Positions 42,780 to 50,931 of a stretch of DNA of 64,000 nucleotides are shown piece by piece. The translations under genes and the position numbers were made by a program. The notes under the pieces are model-generated. The model did no database searches and was not told where the DNA came from. It was given only the letters and a program-made list of their open reading frames with translations. Each line of letters opens with the position of its first letter. The stretch's first letter is position 1. Origin of the DNA: Streptomyces guryensis. GTDB lineage: Bacteria; Actinomycetota; Actinomycetes; Streptomycetales; Streptomycetaceae. The stretch is from the NCBI RefSeq assembly GCF_021261325.1, contig NZ_JAJSBI010000020.1, positions 62,001 through 126,000 of the forward strand. The letters run 5' to 3'.

Positions 42780-42844
42780 TCTTCCCCGGAAAGTGATCTT
42801 CTCCGGGGAATGATCTTCTTCGGGGAATGATCTTCTCTGCGCGA
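42760..42844. repeat. 17-bp tandem repeat, five copies
   Basis: Five back-to-back 17-bp units beginning TGATCTTC: 42760-42776, 42777-42793, 42794-42810, 42811-42827, 42828-42844. Units 3 and 4 differ at one position (TGATCTTCTCCGGGGAA / TGATCTTCTTCGGGGAA); the outer ones diverge in the second half. TTCYCCGGGGAA is itself partly palindromic. No gene overlaps most of the array. Confidence 0.9.
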
Positions 42845-42994
42845 GGAGAATTCAAAAGACAAACTGCTGGACTCTTAACGTATTGAGCGCGGTCCGGTGG
42901 GCTCTGATGACAAGCGCTCTAGTCGATGTTTTCGTCGAATTGGCCTCACTCGTTTGCCGCGCATCCGGAGGAGGGGACGCGGCGTTAGCGGAAT

Positions 42995-43276
42995 ATGGCG
43001 AAAGCAAGGTTCCTCAACCCGTACCGTTCCGGAGCGACAGCGGAGGATATGCCCCCCGCCCGTGCTGTGGCAGTGGGGCGCTACACCTTCACGCCCGCCG
43101 CGGCGTACTCGGCGGCCGATGCCTGCGGCACCTTGCACGGGGACGGTGCACGGATCGAACTGCAGGTCACCGGGGCCCTGTTCAGTGAGTTCCTGGGAAT
43201 CCTGGAAACGGCTCAGGAGGATCTCGGGCGGCGGTGGAACGATCAGGGACGGTCCGGCTGCCACGCGGCCACATGA
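42995..43276 (+). CDS. Hypothetical 93-aa protein upstream of DUF2637 gene
   Basis: A 93-aa protein, MAKARFLNPYRSGATAEDMP at its start, with a central VGRYTFTPAAAYSAADACGT and helical LFSEFLGILETAQEDLGRRW. No known domain recognised. The gene lies 15 bp before the DUF2637 gene in the same direction, so the two are probably one unit. The RBS is poor. Coding bias is consistent with a real gene. Confidence 0.62.
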   Translation: MAKARFLNPYRSGATAEDMPPARAVAVGRYTFTPAAAYSAADACGTLHGDGARIELQVTGALFSEFLGILETAQEDLGRRWNDQGRSGCHAAT

Positions 43277-43291
43277 CGGGGGCGGACCTCC

Positions 43292-44158
43292 ATGAACGAC
43301 GAATACCTGGATCTGTCCTTCACTCCGCACGAACGGTATCCCGGTGATTATCCCACCGGTATGGCCACCGGCCGACACCGCGGACCCGCGGAGGACATGT
43401 ACGCTGCGGGCCCCCTGGTAGAGGGCTGGGACCCGGTCGAGGAACTCACCTCCCTCCTGCAGAACGCCGTGACGGCGGAGCAGGCGGGCACCATGTCGCC
43501 GCCTCGTCGCGAGCCGCCGCCGTCCGATGTCGACTTCACGGGCGAGTCGATGGACAACCTGGCAAGAATTACAGCCGAGTTGCCCCCCATTCGACGCCGT
43601 ACCGTCCGGCATCGGAAAGTGCGGTTCCGGCTGCGCTTCCGCTTCACATGGTTGCAGACCGTCAGCTTTCTGATCGCCGCTCTCGCCGCCGTGATCGTTT
43701 CAATGGTGAGCGTCTTCGGCGGCATGGTGGCCTATGCGCCTCTGCGGCACGTCGCGTCGGCGACGCAGGGCGGAATGCTGACCTGGTGGCCGCTTCTGGT
43801 CTACGGCCCCTGGATGGTGGCCTCGCTCTCCATCCTGCGCAGCGCTCTTCACCAACGCAGAGCCCTGCACTCCTGGTTCGTCGTTCTGCTGTTCTCGTTC
43901 CTTGCGATGTCGCTCTGCGTGGCCGAGGCCGACAGGAGCTTCACCGGGGTCGCCGCGGCGGCCTTGCCGACGCTCGCGTCACTGGCGTGCTTCCAGCAGC
44001 TGGTCCGCCAGATCACTCTGACCCGGCCACCACGGAGGAACATCTCCCGGCACCGGCACCGCAACACGCCCACCACGGCGAAGTCCCCTGCGTCCAAGAG
44101 CGGTTCGGCCACGTCGAAGCCGCGTCCCACCGGTGGCGGCACGGCGTCCCGAAGCTGA
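43292..44158 (+). CDS. DUF2637-type membrane protein
   Basis: A 288-aa protein with a ~110-residue polar, Pro/Glu-rich N-terminus, then four membrane helices (LQTVSFLIAALAAVIVSMVS, then WWPLLVYGPWMVASLSILRS, SWFVVLLFSFLAMSLCVAEA, and GVAAAALPTLASLACFQQL). The pattern VYGPWMVASLSILRSALHQR matches DUF2637, a family encoded both in Streptomyces chromosomes and in conjugative elements, where it is linked to plasmid spread. The C-terminus is basic and Ser/Thr-rich. It is not inside either delimited element. It might descend from an older mobile element, given the surrounding decay; inferred. Confidence 0.8.
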   Translation: MNDEYLDLSFTPHERYPGDYPTGMATGRHRGPAEDMYAAGPLVEGWDPVEELTSLLQNAVTAEQAGTMSPPRREPPPSDVDFTGESMDNLARITAELPPIRRRTVRHRKVRFRLRFRFTWLQTVSFLIAALAAVIVSMVSVFGGMVAYAPLRHVASATQGGMLTWWPLLVYGPWMVASLSILRSALHQRRALHSWFVVLLFSFLAMSLCVAEADRSFTGVAAAALPTLASLACFQQLVRQITLTRPPRRNISRHRHRNTPTTAKSPASKSGSATSKPRPTGGGTASRS

Positions 44159-44164
44159 AGGGGC

Positions 44165-44782
44165 TCAGGCCGGATTCCGGCCGGCTTCCCGCGCCGCACG
44201 CTCCAGCCGGTCCCGGTGGCTCTCCCACCAGGCCGAGTCGCCCGACGGCATGCTGCCGTTGCCCTTGTTCATCCCGACAGCACCGTCCGTGAGTTCGCGG
44301 AGGATGTCGGCGTGCCCGGCATGCCGGTGCGTGTCGGCGATCACGCGGACCACGGCGTGATGCAACGTCACCTCGTCCCTGCCCTGGGGCCACCACGGCA
44401 CCGTGCCGACCGCGTCCAGCGGCAGCGCGTCGATCGTGGCATCCGCGTGCGCCCACACCCGGCGGTAGAGGTCGACGATGTGCCCGCGGGACTCGTCGGC
44501 GGTGGCCCACATGTCCGCGTTGGGTTCACCGCCCGCCGCCATCCAGGGCAGCGGCCCGCCGGACAACGGCCGTCCGAAGGTGTCGCCGAGGTAGCCCAAC
44601 TCCGCGCCGGTCGCGTGCTTCACCAGGCCCAGGAGGTTGGTGCCGGTCGGTGTCCGCGGGCGGCGGATGTCGTACTCCGAGAGCCCTTCCAGCTTCCACA
44701 GCAGGGCATCGCGGGCGGACTGCAGGTAGAAGTGCAGGTCGGACTTGGCGTCAGGAGTGGGGGAGGGGGTGGAGGAGGCCAT
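44165..44782 (-). CDS. DinB-family protein
   Basis: A 205-aa four-helix-bundle protein of the DinB/DUF664 type that binds a metal through three His. Candidate ligands: His in LLGLVKHATGAELGYLGDTF, and His residues in VIADTHRHAGHADILRELTD. These proteins include thiol-dependent transferases (mycothiol or bacillithiol S-transferase-like). The substrate is not known. ATG 44782 is used; GGAGG on the opposite strand is not relevant. The gene is convergent with the DUF2637 gene (6 bp gap) and downstream of Uma2 copy 2. Confidence 0.88.
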   Translation of the reverse strand: MASSTPSPTPDAKSDLHFYLQSARDALLWKLEGLSEYDIRRPRTPTGTNLLGLVKHATGAELGYLGDTFGRPLSGGPLPWMAAGGEPNADMWATADESRGHIVDLYRRVWAHADATIDALPLDAVGTVPWWPQGRDEVTLHHAVVRVIADTHRHAGHADILRELTDGAVGMNKGNGSMPSGDSAWWESHRDRLERAAREAGRNPA

Positions 44783-44863
44783 GGGGGCAGTCTGCCGTCG
44801 ACGCGATCTTTGGGCACCGTCTTTTCCCACCGGCTTTCCGCCGCCTGCGGGAGGACGGCGGGT

Positions 44864-45457
44864 TCAGTCGCGGGGGAAGTCGCCGGTCCTGAGGGTGAGG
44901 TCGACGACGGTGCCGGTGAGGTCGATGTCGGTGCCGAAGTCCACGGACGTCCGTACGGCGTAGTCGCCGTCCTTGGGGTCGGTGTAGACGTGGCACCGCC
45001 CCTGATAGGGATCGGCGATGACGTAGACGGGGACCTCGGCGACCGCGTACGCCGTCTTCTTGGGGCCGTAGTCGTTGGCGGCGGTTCCCTTCGAGATGAC
45101 CTCGGCGACGAACTCGACGTCCTGGTACCGCCAGTGGCCCGTGTCGTCCTTCTGCGCCGCGTCGCTGAGCTTGGCGAGGTCGGGGCAGAAGCCGTTCTCA
45201 AAGCCCGGGAAGTCGATGCGGACGTCCGAGAACACCCTGGTCTTCCTCCCGAAGCGGTCCACGAAGGACAAGAGGATCTCGCGGATGATTTCCCAGTGAG
45301 TGTCCCGCTGTGGCGTCATGTGGACGTTGCCACCGACGATCTCGACCCTGAATCCCTCGGGGACGGGCATACGCTCAAGGCGATCGAACCATTCGTCCAA
45401 ACGCTTGGTGTTGGCGTCGGCGTCGGCCATCTCGATCCTGTCCTCCAGGACGGTCAT
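44864..45457 (-). CDS. Uma2-family endonuclease-like protein (copy 2)
   Basis: A 197-aa paralogue of the protein at 34247-34834. Same motifs: VEIVGGNVHMTPQ, SDVRIDFPGF, VEFVAEVISKGTAANDYGPK and YAVAEVPVYVIADPYQG. Both begin MTVL-DRIEMA and end FPRD. The upstream ~80 bp are also alike, with GGGAGGAGCGCCACG directly before the ATG and a GTTGT-GCTGCGCGG block with TCACCGTGCGTATCG further up, so both copies probably share the same promoter type. The function of Uma2 proteins in Streptomyces is not established. Confidence 0.88.
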   Translation of the reverse strand: MTVLEDRIEMADADANTKRLDEWFDRLERMPVPEGFRVEIVGGNVHMTPQRDTHWEIIREILLSFVDRFGRKTRVFSDVRIDFPGFENGFCPDLAKLSDAAQKDDTGHWRYQDVEFVAEVISKGTAANDYGPKKTAYAVAEVPVYVIADPYQGRCHVYTDPKDGDYAVRTSVDFGTDIDLTGTVVDLTLRTGDFPRD

Positions 45458-45544
45458 CGTGGCGCTCCTCCCCGGCTGCCCACGTTCGAGTGCAGCCGCG
45501 CAGCACAACGATACGCACGGTGACCGGGACACGCACGGATCAAG

Positions 45545-46228
45545 TCACCTTGTTCGAGCCACGTACGTTTCCCCCAGATCCCACGCCTGATACATCGCCT
45601 CCGCGAACGCCTCCGCCAGCCGGTGCTCACCGCTCGCGTTGGGATGCGTGCCGTCGTATGTGTCCAAGTGGATGTCGTACGACTCTGGCACCGACGCGAG
45701 CAGCAACGGCGAGGACGGCTCGTCCAGATCGGCGATCGTCTTCGCCAGCAGCTCGTTGAAGAGGGCCACCTCCGCCGCGAACGGCGCGTCCGACGCCGCC
45801 CGTACGTTCGGGATCACCGGCAGCACCACCATTCGCACCCGCGGGTTCGCCTCTCGCGCCCCCGCAACGAACGCCCGCACGTTCTCCGCCGTCTGCTCCG
45901 CGTTCGTGTAGAAGCCCAGGTCGATCAGGCCGAGGGAGACGAGCAGGACGTCCGCGCGGCAGGAGCGCACCGCCTCGCCGATCAGCGGAGCCATGTGCAG
46001 CCAGCCCTCGCCCCAGCCGGCCAGATGGGCGCGCGGGAAGTCGGGATCGGCGTACTCGTACGACACCGGCGCGTCCGCCGCCTTGTCGTACAGCGTCTCG
46101 CGCGGGCCGACCAGGGCGAACGGGCCGCCGGACGTCTCGCGCAGGTGCGCCCACATCCGGTAACGCCAGGTGTGCTCGCCCGCGCTTCCGATCGTCATGG
46201 AGTCGCCGACCGGCATGAACCTAAGCAT
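45545..46228 (-). CDS. SGNH/GDSL-type hydrolase
   Basis: A 227-aa esterase-like enzyme. The catalytic Ser is in FMPVGDSMTIG (GDS motif, block I), a Gly in block II follows around VSLGLIDLGF where Asn is expected but replaced by Ile-Asp, and the C-terminal YDGTHPNASGEHRLAEAF carries the catalytic Asp and His (D-G-T-H). No signal peptide is present from ATG 46228, so it is probably cytoplasmic. Substrate unknown. Adjacent divergent gene encodes a secreted protein, but no functional link is evident. Confidence 0.88.
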   Translation of the reverse strand: MLRFMPVGDSMTIGSAGEHTWRYRMWAHLRETSGGPFALVGPRETLYDKAADAPVSYEYADPDFPRAHLAGWGEGWLHMAPLIGEAVRSCRADVLLVSLGLIDLGFYTNAEQTAENVRAFVAGAREANPRVRMVVLPVIPNVRAASDAPFAAEVALFNELLAKTIADLDEPSSPLLLASVPESYDIHLDTYDGTHPNASGEHRLAEAFAEAMYQAWDLGETYVARTR

Positions 46229-46356
46229 CCGCTCATGATGGACGATCGGGGAGGGATCAGGGAGGGACCAATGGGACGGGTGGGGTGTGAGGCCTGCCAC
46301 GCGCGCCTCCCGGCCGGCCGTCCGTGAACGTGGGGCCGGGATGGCAGGCTTGGGGC

Positions 46357-47346
46357 ATGCGCCGACCGTTCGCTCTCCTCGCCGGAGCCCTACTCGTGGG
46401 CGCCTTCGCCGTGCCCGCGCCCGCATCCGCCGCCGACGGCGACGGCAAGGGGGACCAGGGTTTCACCATCAAGGACTCGCGCATCGCGGAGTCCAGCGGC
46501 CTGGCTGCCTCCCGTATGCACCCCGGCATCTACTGGACCCACAACGACAGCGGCGACGGCCCGTACATCTACGCCGTCGACAGCAGCACCGGGAAGACGG
46601 TCGCCCGCGTCACCCTCAGCGGCATCGGCGCTCCCCGCGACACCGAGGCCATCTCCATCGGCCCCGGCAACCAGATCTACCTCGGCGACATCGGCGACAA
46701 CCTCGGCGGCAAGTGGCCGTACGTGTGGATCTACCGGCTGCCCGAGCCGAAGAAACTGGTCGACCAGACCGTCCGGGCCACGCAGTACGTCGTGAAGTAC
46801 ACGGACGGTGCCCGCAACGCCGAGTCGCTCGTCGTCGATCCGAAGACCGGGCGCGCGTACATCATCGACAAGAACGAGAACGGCGGGCACCTGTACGAGG
46901 GGCCGGCCAGGCTCTCCACCTCCGGCACGAACTACTTCAAGCCCGTCGCCACCGTCGACCTCTGGGCCACCGACGCCGCCATCTCCCCGGACGACAGACA
47001 GCTCGCCGTGCGCGGGTACTTCGGCGGGATCTACTACGACTGGAACGGCGGCAGGATCAAACGCAAGGGGCGGCTGAACGTGCCGTTGCAGGGACAGGGC
47101 GAGTCCATCACCTACACCGTCGACGGCACGAAGCTCATGTACGGCAGTGAGGGCGCCGACAGCTCCGTACAGGCGCAGGACGTGCCGGGCGGGGCCGGTG
47201 GCTCCAAGTCGCCCTCGGGCAAAGGGAGTTCGGACGCATCGGGGGGGATTGGTGGCGGTGCGGCCGGCAACCTCAAGGTCGGCGCGCTCGCCTTCGCCGT
47301 GGTGGCGGCGGTCGTCTTCGGGCTCCGGCGGCTGCGGCGCCGGTGA
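46357..47346 (+). CDS. Secreted, membrane-anchored beta-propeller-like protein
   Basis: A 329-aa surface protein. N-terminal signal peptide (MRRPFALLAGALLVGAFAVP, cleaved near ASAADG), a ~230-residue repeat domain with SSGLAASRMHPGIYWTHNDS, YLGDIGDNLGG and AESLVVDPKTGRAYIIDKNE (the pattern of WD40/YVTN-like propellers), a Gly/Ser-rich linker (~270-300), a C-terminal membrane helix (VGALAFAVVAAVVFGL) and a basic tail RRLRRR. It is thus anchored on the outside of the membrane. No enzyme motif is seen. Confidence 0.82.
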   Translation: MRRPFALLAGALLVGAFAVPAPASAADGDGKGDQGFTIKDSRIAESSGLAASRMHPGIYWTHNDSGDGPYIYAVDSSTGKTVARVTLSGIGAPRDTEAISIGPGNQIYLGDIGDNLGGKWPYVWIYRLPEPKKLVDQTVRATQYVVKYTDGARNAESLVVDPKTGRAYIIDKNENGGHLYEGPARLSTSGTNYFKPVATVDLWATDAAISPDDRQLAVRGYFGGIYYDWNGGRIKRKGRLNVPLQGQGESITYTVDGTKLMYGSEGADSSVQAQDVPGGAGGSKSPSGKGSSDASGGIGGGAAGNLKVGALAFAVVAAVVFGLRRLRRR

Positions 47347-47401
47347 CGTCGTAGAGCTTGACGTGTGCATGTGACATGGCTTCCATGGAGATGCCGGGTA
47401 G

Positions 47402-47415
47402 TGGGAGCGCTCCCA
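47402..47415. promoter_or_regulatory. CebR box
   Basis: TGGGAGCGCTCCCA, a perfect 14-bp palindrome identical to the CebR operator consensus of Streptomyces. It is 40 bp before the start of the GH5 cellulase gene, so the gene should be repressed by CebR and induced by cellobiose or cellotriose. Confidence 0.95.
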
Positions 47416-47454
47416 CCTGTTCCGGGCCCGCGCCTCCCGAGAGGAAGCAGCGAC

Positions 47455-48963
47455 ATGTTCCGCAGTCTGCGAAGAGCGCTGTGCGCCGTTGCCGCGGCGC
47501 TCCTGTTACCGCTGGGGGCCGGTGCGCAGACAGCGCACGCCGCCGGCACCCCCGGCGCCGGCTACTGGCACACCAGCGGCCGCCAGATCCTCGACGCCGC
47601 CGGGCAGCCGGTCCGGATCGCCGGGATCAACTGGTTCGGCTTCGAGACCGGCAACCACGTGGTGCACGGCCTCTGGTCCCGCGACTACAAGTCCATGATC
47701 GACCAGATGAAGTCGCTGGGCTACAACACCATCCGGCTGCCCTACAGCGACGACATCTTCACGTCCTCGACCGTCCCCAACAGCATCGACTTCAGCAGCG
47801 GCAAGAACGCAGACCTGCAGGGGCTCAACTCCCTCCAGGTCATGGACAAGCTGGTCGCGTACGCCGGCCAGGACGGCCTCAAGGTCATCCTCGACCGGCA
47901 CCGGCCGGACTCGGGCGGGCAGTCGGCGCTCTGGTACACGGCGGCCGTCCCCGAGTCGACATGGATCGCCGATCTGAAAGCGCTGGCGGCCCGCTACAAA
48001 GGCCAGGACACCGTCATCGGCATCGACCTGCACAACGAGCCCCACGATCCGGCCTGCTGGGGCTGCGGCGACACGGCGACCGACTGGCGGCTGGCCGCGG
48101 AACGGGCGGGCGACGCGGTGCTCTCCGTCAACCCCGACCTGCTGATCTTCGTCGAGGGCGTGCAGACGTACGGCGGTGTGTCGGGCTGGTGGGGCGGCAA
48201 TCTGATGGGCGTCGCCCAGTACCCGGTCCGGCTCGACGTGGCGAACCGGGTCGTGTACTCCGCCCACGACTACGCGACCAGCGTGGCCCAGCAGCCCTGG
48301 TTCGGCGATCCCTCGTTCCCCGCCAACATGCCGGGCGTCTGGGACAAGTACTGGGGCTACATCTTCAAGCAGAACATCGCGCCCGTGTGGGTCGGCGAGT
48401 TCGGTACGACGCTGGCCTCGACCGTGGACCAGAAGTGGCTGGCGGCGCTGGTGAGCTATCTGCGGCCGACGTCGACGTACGGGGCCGACTCCTTCCAGTG
48501 GACGTTCTGGTCCTGGAACCCCAACTCCGGTGACACGGGCGGAATCCTGAAGGACGACTGGGCGACCGTGGACACGGTGAAGGACGGGTATCTGGCGAGC
48601 GTCAAAGCTCCGCTGTTTCCGAGTGCCGGTACGGGCGGTGGCGGCGGCGGCTCTCCGGGGCCGGCCGCCTGCAGCGCCGCGTACACCGTCAGCAGCGACT
48701 GGGGGAGCGGGTTCAACGCCGGGGTGAAGGTCACCAACACGGGGACGAGCGCGATCAGCTCCTGGAAGGTGACCTGGACCTGGAGCGGGGCCCAGCAGGT
48801 GACGAACATGTGGAACGCGTCGTACACCCAGAGCGGTTCGACCGTGACGGCCGTGAACGCCTCCCACAACGGTGCGATCGCGGCGGGCGGTTCGGCCGAC
48901 TTCGGGTTCGGGGGCGCACCCGGGGGCGGAGGTGTGCCGAGCGTGACGTGCACGGCGGCATGA
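47455..48963 (+). CDS. Secreted endoglucanase, GH5 with C-terminal CBM2
   Basis: A 502-aa extracellular cellulase. Signal peptide ~1-30 (ending AHAAG). The GH5 catalytic domain (~35-385) has the acid/base Glu195 in IDLHNEPHD, the nucleophile Glu315 in VWVGEFGTT and RLPYSDD near the N-terminus. A Gly-rich linker (GTGGGGGGSPGP, ~390-405) leads to a family 2 cellulose-binding module with CSAAYTVSSDWGSGFNAGVK, the W/N pattern in WNASYTQSG and NASHNGAIAAGGSADFGF, closed by a final Cys. It cleaves internal beta-1,4-glucan bonds. Regulation by CebR is shown by the box upstream, and a strong hairpin follows the stop. Confidence 0.95.
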   Translation: MFRSLRRALCAVAAALLLPLGAGAQTAHAAGTPGAGYWHTSGRQILDAAGQPVRIAGINWFGFETGNHVVHGLWSRDYKSMIDQMKSLGYNTIRLPYSDDIFTSSTVPNSIDFSSGKNADLQGLNSLQVMDKLVAYAGQDGLKVILDRHRPDSGGQSALWYTAAVPESTWIADLKALAARYKGQDTVIGIDLHNEPHDPACWGCGDTATDWRLAAERAGDAVLSVNPDLLIFVEGVQTYGGVSGWWGGNLMGVAQYPVRLDVANRVVYSAHDYATSVAQQPWFGDPSFPANMPGVWDKYWGYIFKQNIAPVWVGEFGTTLASTVDQKWLAALVSYLRPTSTYGADSFQWTFWSWNPNSGDTGGILKDDWATVDTVKDGYLASVKAPLFPSAGTGGGGGGSPGPAACSAAYTVSSDWGSGFNAGVKVTNTGTSAISSWKVTWTWSGAQQVTNMWNASYTQSGSTVTAVNASHNGAIAAGGSADFGFGGAPGGGGVPSVTCTAA

Positions 48964-48970
48964 ACAAAGG

Positions 48971-48994
48971 GGCGCCCGGTGTCTGCCGGGCGCC
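48971..48994 (+). terminator. Terminator after cellulase gene
   Basis: Perfect 9-bp stem GGCGCCCGG / CCGGGCGCC with a 6-nt loop, starting 8 bp after the cellulase stop codon. Confidence 0.82.
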
Positions 48995-49016
48995 TCCGTC
49001 GCCGTACTCGGATGGT

Positions 49017-49499
49017 TCAGCCGCGCACCGGCACGATCTGGTGGATCCGGCGTGGTTTGGGGGCGTCGAGCATGCTGACGCTGTTGTAGCGGCGGCCCCG
49101 GGAGAAGAGCACGGGAGCGGCGACGAAAGTGACGAAGATCGAGACGACGCTGACGGGGAACAGGGTCGGCAGCGACTGGCCCTCGGGCAGCGTCTTGCTG
49201 CCCTCGTGGATGACGTAGCCGAATGCCGCGAAGAAGAGGGGCACGCACACGGCGGCCAGGACCAGCAGGACGGTGGCGGTCCGGCGGGTGCGGGCCTCGT
49301 CGCGGACCTCGGCCAGCAGGGAGGCGTCGCACTGGGGGCAGGCCAGTTCCACGGTGTGCTTGCCGGACTGCGGCCGGCGTACCCGGAAGAAGTGGTCCCG
49401 CCAGGTGATGCGACGGGTCCGGGTGAGGAAGCCGGTCGTCCGGTCGCTGAGGATGTGGCGCACCGCGACCTGCACGGTGCCCGCTATCGGTCTGTTCAT
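49017..49499 (-). CDS. Hypothetical two-helix membrane protein
   Basis: A 160-aa protein. The N-terminal part contains RITWRDHFFRVRRPQSGKHT and a CxxC pair in ELACPQCDASLLAEVRD, a one-sided zinc-ribbon-like feature. Two membrane helices follow: ATVLLVLAAVCVPLFFAAFG and LFPVSVVSIFVTFVAAPVLF, joined by an extracellular-type GSKTLPEGQS loop. A basic C-terminus ends the protein. No known family recognised. It is downstream of serC in the same direction but separated by a hairpin. Confidence 0.75.
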   Translation of the reverse strand: MNRPIAGTVQVAVRHILSDRTTGFLTRTRRITWRDHFFRVRRPQSGKHTVELACPQCDASLLAEVRDEARTRRTATVLLVLAAVCVPLFFAAFGYVIHEGSKTLPEGQSLPTLFPVSVVSIFVTFVAAPVLFSRGRRYNSVSMLDAPKPRRIHQIVPVRG

Positions 49500-49521
49500 G
49501 CCACCGCCGTACCCAATGAAG

Positions 49522-49546
49522 AGGGCCCCGTCACCGACAGGGCCCT
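49522..49546 (-). terminator. Terminator after serC
   Basis: AGGGCCC / GGGCCCT (7-bp stem, 11-nt loop) between the end of serC and the start of the small membrane-protein gene. Confidence 0.65.
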
Positions 49547-49585
49547 GCAACAAGCTGTTGGAACGACGGGGTTTACAACCGGCGT

Positions 49586-50704
49586 CTACAGCTTCTCGAT
49601 CACGTAGTCGATGCACTTCGTCAGCGCCTCGACGTCCGCCGGGTCGACCGCCGGGAACATCGCGACACGGAGCTGGTTGCGGCCGAGCTTGCGGTAGGGC
49701 TCGGTGTCGACGATGCCGTTGGCGCGCAGGACCTTGGCGACGGCGGCCGCGTCGACCTCGTCGGTGAAGTCGATCGTCCCGATGACCTGGGAGCGCTTGG
49801 CCGGGTCGGCGACGAAGGGGCTGGCGTACTTGATGTCCTCGGCCCAGCCGTAGAGCGTGCGCGAGGAGGTCGCCGTGCGGCGCACCGACCAGTCGAGGCC
49901 GCCCTGGCCGTTGAGCCACTCCAGCTGCTGGTTCAGCAGGAAGAGGGTGGCGAGGGCCGGGGTGTTGTACGTCTGGTTCTTGCGGGAGTTGTCGATCGCC
50001 GTCGGCAGGCTGAAGAACTCCGGGACGTGGCGGCCGGACGCGTGGATGCGCTCGGCGCGCTCGATCGCGGCCGGGGAGAAGACGCCGATCCACAGGCCGC
50101 CGTCGGAGGCGAAGGACTTCTGCGGGGCGAAGTAGTAGACGTCGGTCTCGGCGATGTCGACCGGGAGGCCGCCGGCGCCGGAGGTGGCGTCGACCAGGAC
50201 CAGCGCGCCCTCGTCCGCGCCCGCCACCCGCTTGATGGGCATGGCGACACCGGTGGAGGTCTCGTTGTGGGTGAAGGCGTAGACGTCCACGCCCGCCTCG
50301 GCCTCCGGCTGCGGGTGCGTGCCGGGGTCGCTCGCGATGACGGTGGGCTCGGCCAGCCAGGGGGCGAGCTTGGCGGCCTTCGCGAACTTCGAGGAGAACT
50401 CGCCGAAGTTGAGGTGCTGCGACTTGTTCTCGATCAGGCCGTGGGTCGCGACGTCCCAGAAGGCCGTCGAGCCGCCGTTGCCGAGGATCACCTCGTAGCC
50501 CTCGGGGAGCGAGAACAGCTCGGAGATGCCCTCGCGCACCTTGCCGACCAGGTTCTTCACCGGAGCCTGGCGGTGGGACGTGCCGAGGAGGGAGGTACCG
50601 GTCGCGGCCAGCGCGTCCAGCGCTTCCGTCCGCACCTTGGAGGGGCCCGCGCCGAAACGTCCGTCGGCGGGCTTGATGTCAGCGGGAATCTGGATCTCAG
50701 CCAC
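49586..50704 (-). CDS. serC: Phosphoserine aminotransferase
   Basis: PLP-dependent transaminase making phosphoserine from 3-phosphohydroxypyruvate and glutamate, in serine biosynthesis (also usable for pyridoxal phosphate precursor supply). The 372-aa product is the normal length for the actinobacterial type. The PLP lysine is in YYFAPQKSFASDGG, the substrate/cofactor loop is LGNGGSTAFWDVATHG, and RFGAGPSKVR is the standard N-terminal signature. ATG 50704 is consistent with the MAEIQIPADIKPADG start. Single gene with a hairpin after it. Confidence 0.97.
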   Translation of the reverse strand: MAEIQIPADIKPADGRFGAGPSKVRTEALDALAATGTSLLGTSHRQAPVKNLVGKVREGISELFSLPEGYEVILGNGGSTAFWDVATHGLIENKSQHLNFGEFSSKFAKAAKLAPWLAEPTVIASDPGTHPQPEAEAGVDVYAFTHNETSTGVAMPIKRVAGADEGALVLVDATSGAGGLPVDIAETDVYYFAPQKSFASDGGLWIGVFSPAAIERAERIHASGRHVPEFFSLPTAIDNSRKNQTYNTPALATLFLLNQQLEWLNGQGGLDWSVRRTATSSRTLYGWAEDIKYASPFVADPAKRSQVIGTIDFTDEVDAAAVAKVLRANGIVDTEPYRKLGRNQLRVAMFPAVDPADVEALTKCIDYVIEKL

Positions 50705-50840
50705 GCAGTGAGGTTAGCCGTTTCGGGAAACGTGGGTGAAACGTGGTCCGTCGGATGAGACGGCGTGTCCACCGGGGTTTCAGCGGCTGCGCCCCGAGGG
50801 GTGGGTGCGGTCGTGGCGCGGCTGCGGGTGGGTGGGGGCT

Positions 50841-50915
50841 GGTCGCGCCCGCGCGGCGGAGCCGCATATCGGGACAGCCCCGCGCCCCTTGGGGGCTGCC
50901 GCCCCCAGAGCCCCG
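50841..50915. repeat. Streptomyces interspersed repeat (type A)
   Basis: Second copy of the block at 35683-35755: GGTCGCGCCCGCGCGGCGGA then GCCGCATATCGGGACAGCCC, followed by GGGGGCTGCCGCCCCC, which also links it to the type B repeats. It lies between serC and the FAD/Fe-S gene. Confidence 0.75.
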
Positions 50916-50931
50916 CTGGTTTGCTGGGGGT

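Noticed and set aside
40540..42887. A 10-bp match ACGTATTGAG before the resolvase remnant (40540-40549) and again at 42878-42887, considered as ends of a third mobile unit
   Set aside because: A 10-bp match is expected by chance in 64 kb, the flanks do not align well, and the span would cross the firmly set right end of element 2.
34247..45457. The two Uma2 copies as arms of a composite transposon
   Set aside because: No transposase, no target duplication, and the 11-kb interval contains normal chromosomal genes and a separately bounded element.
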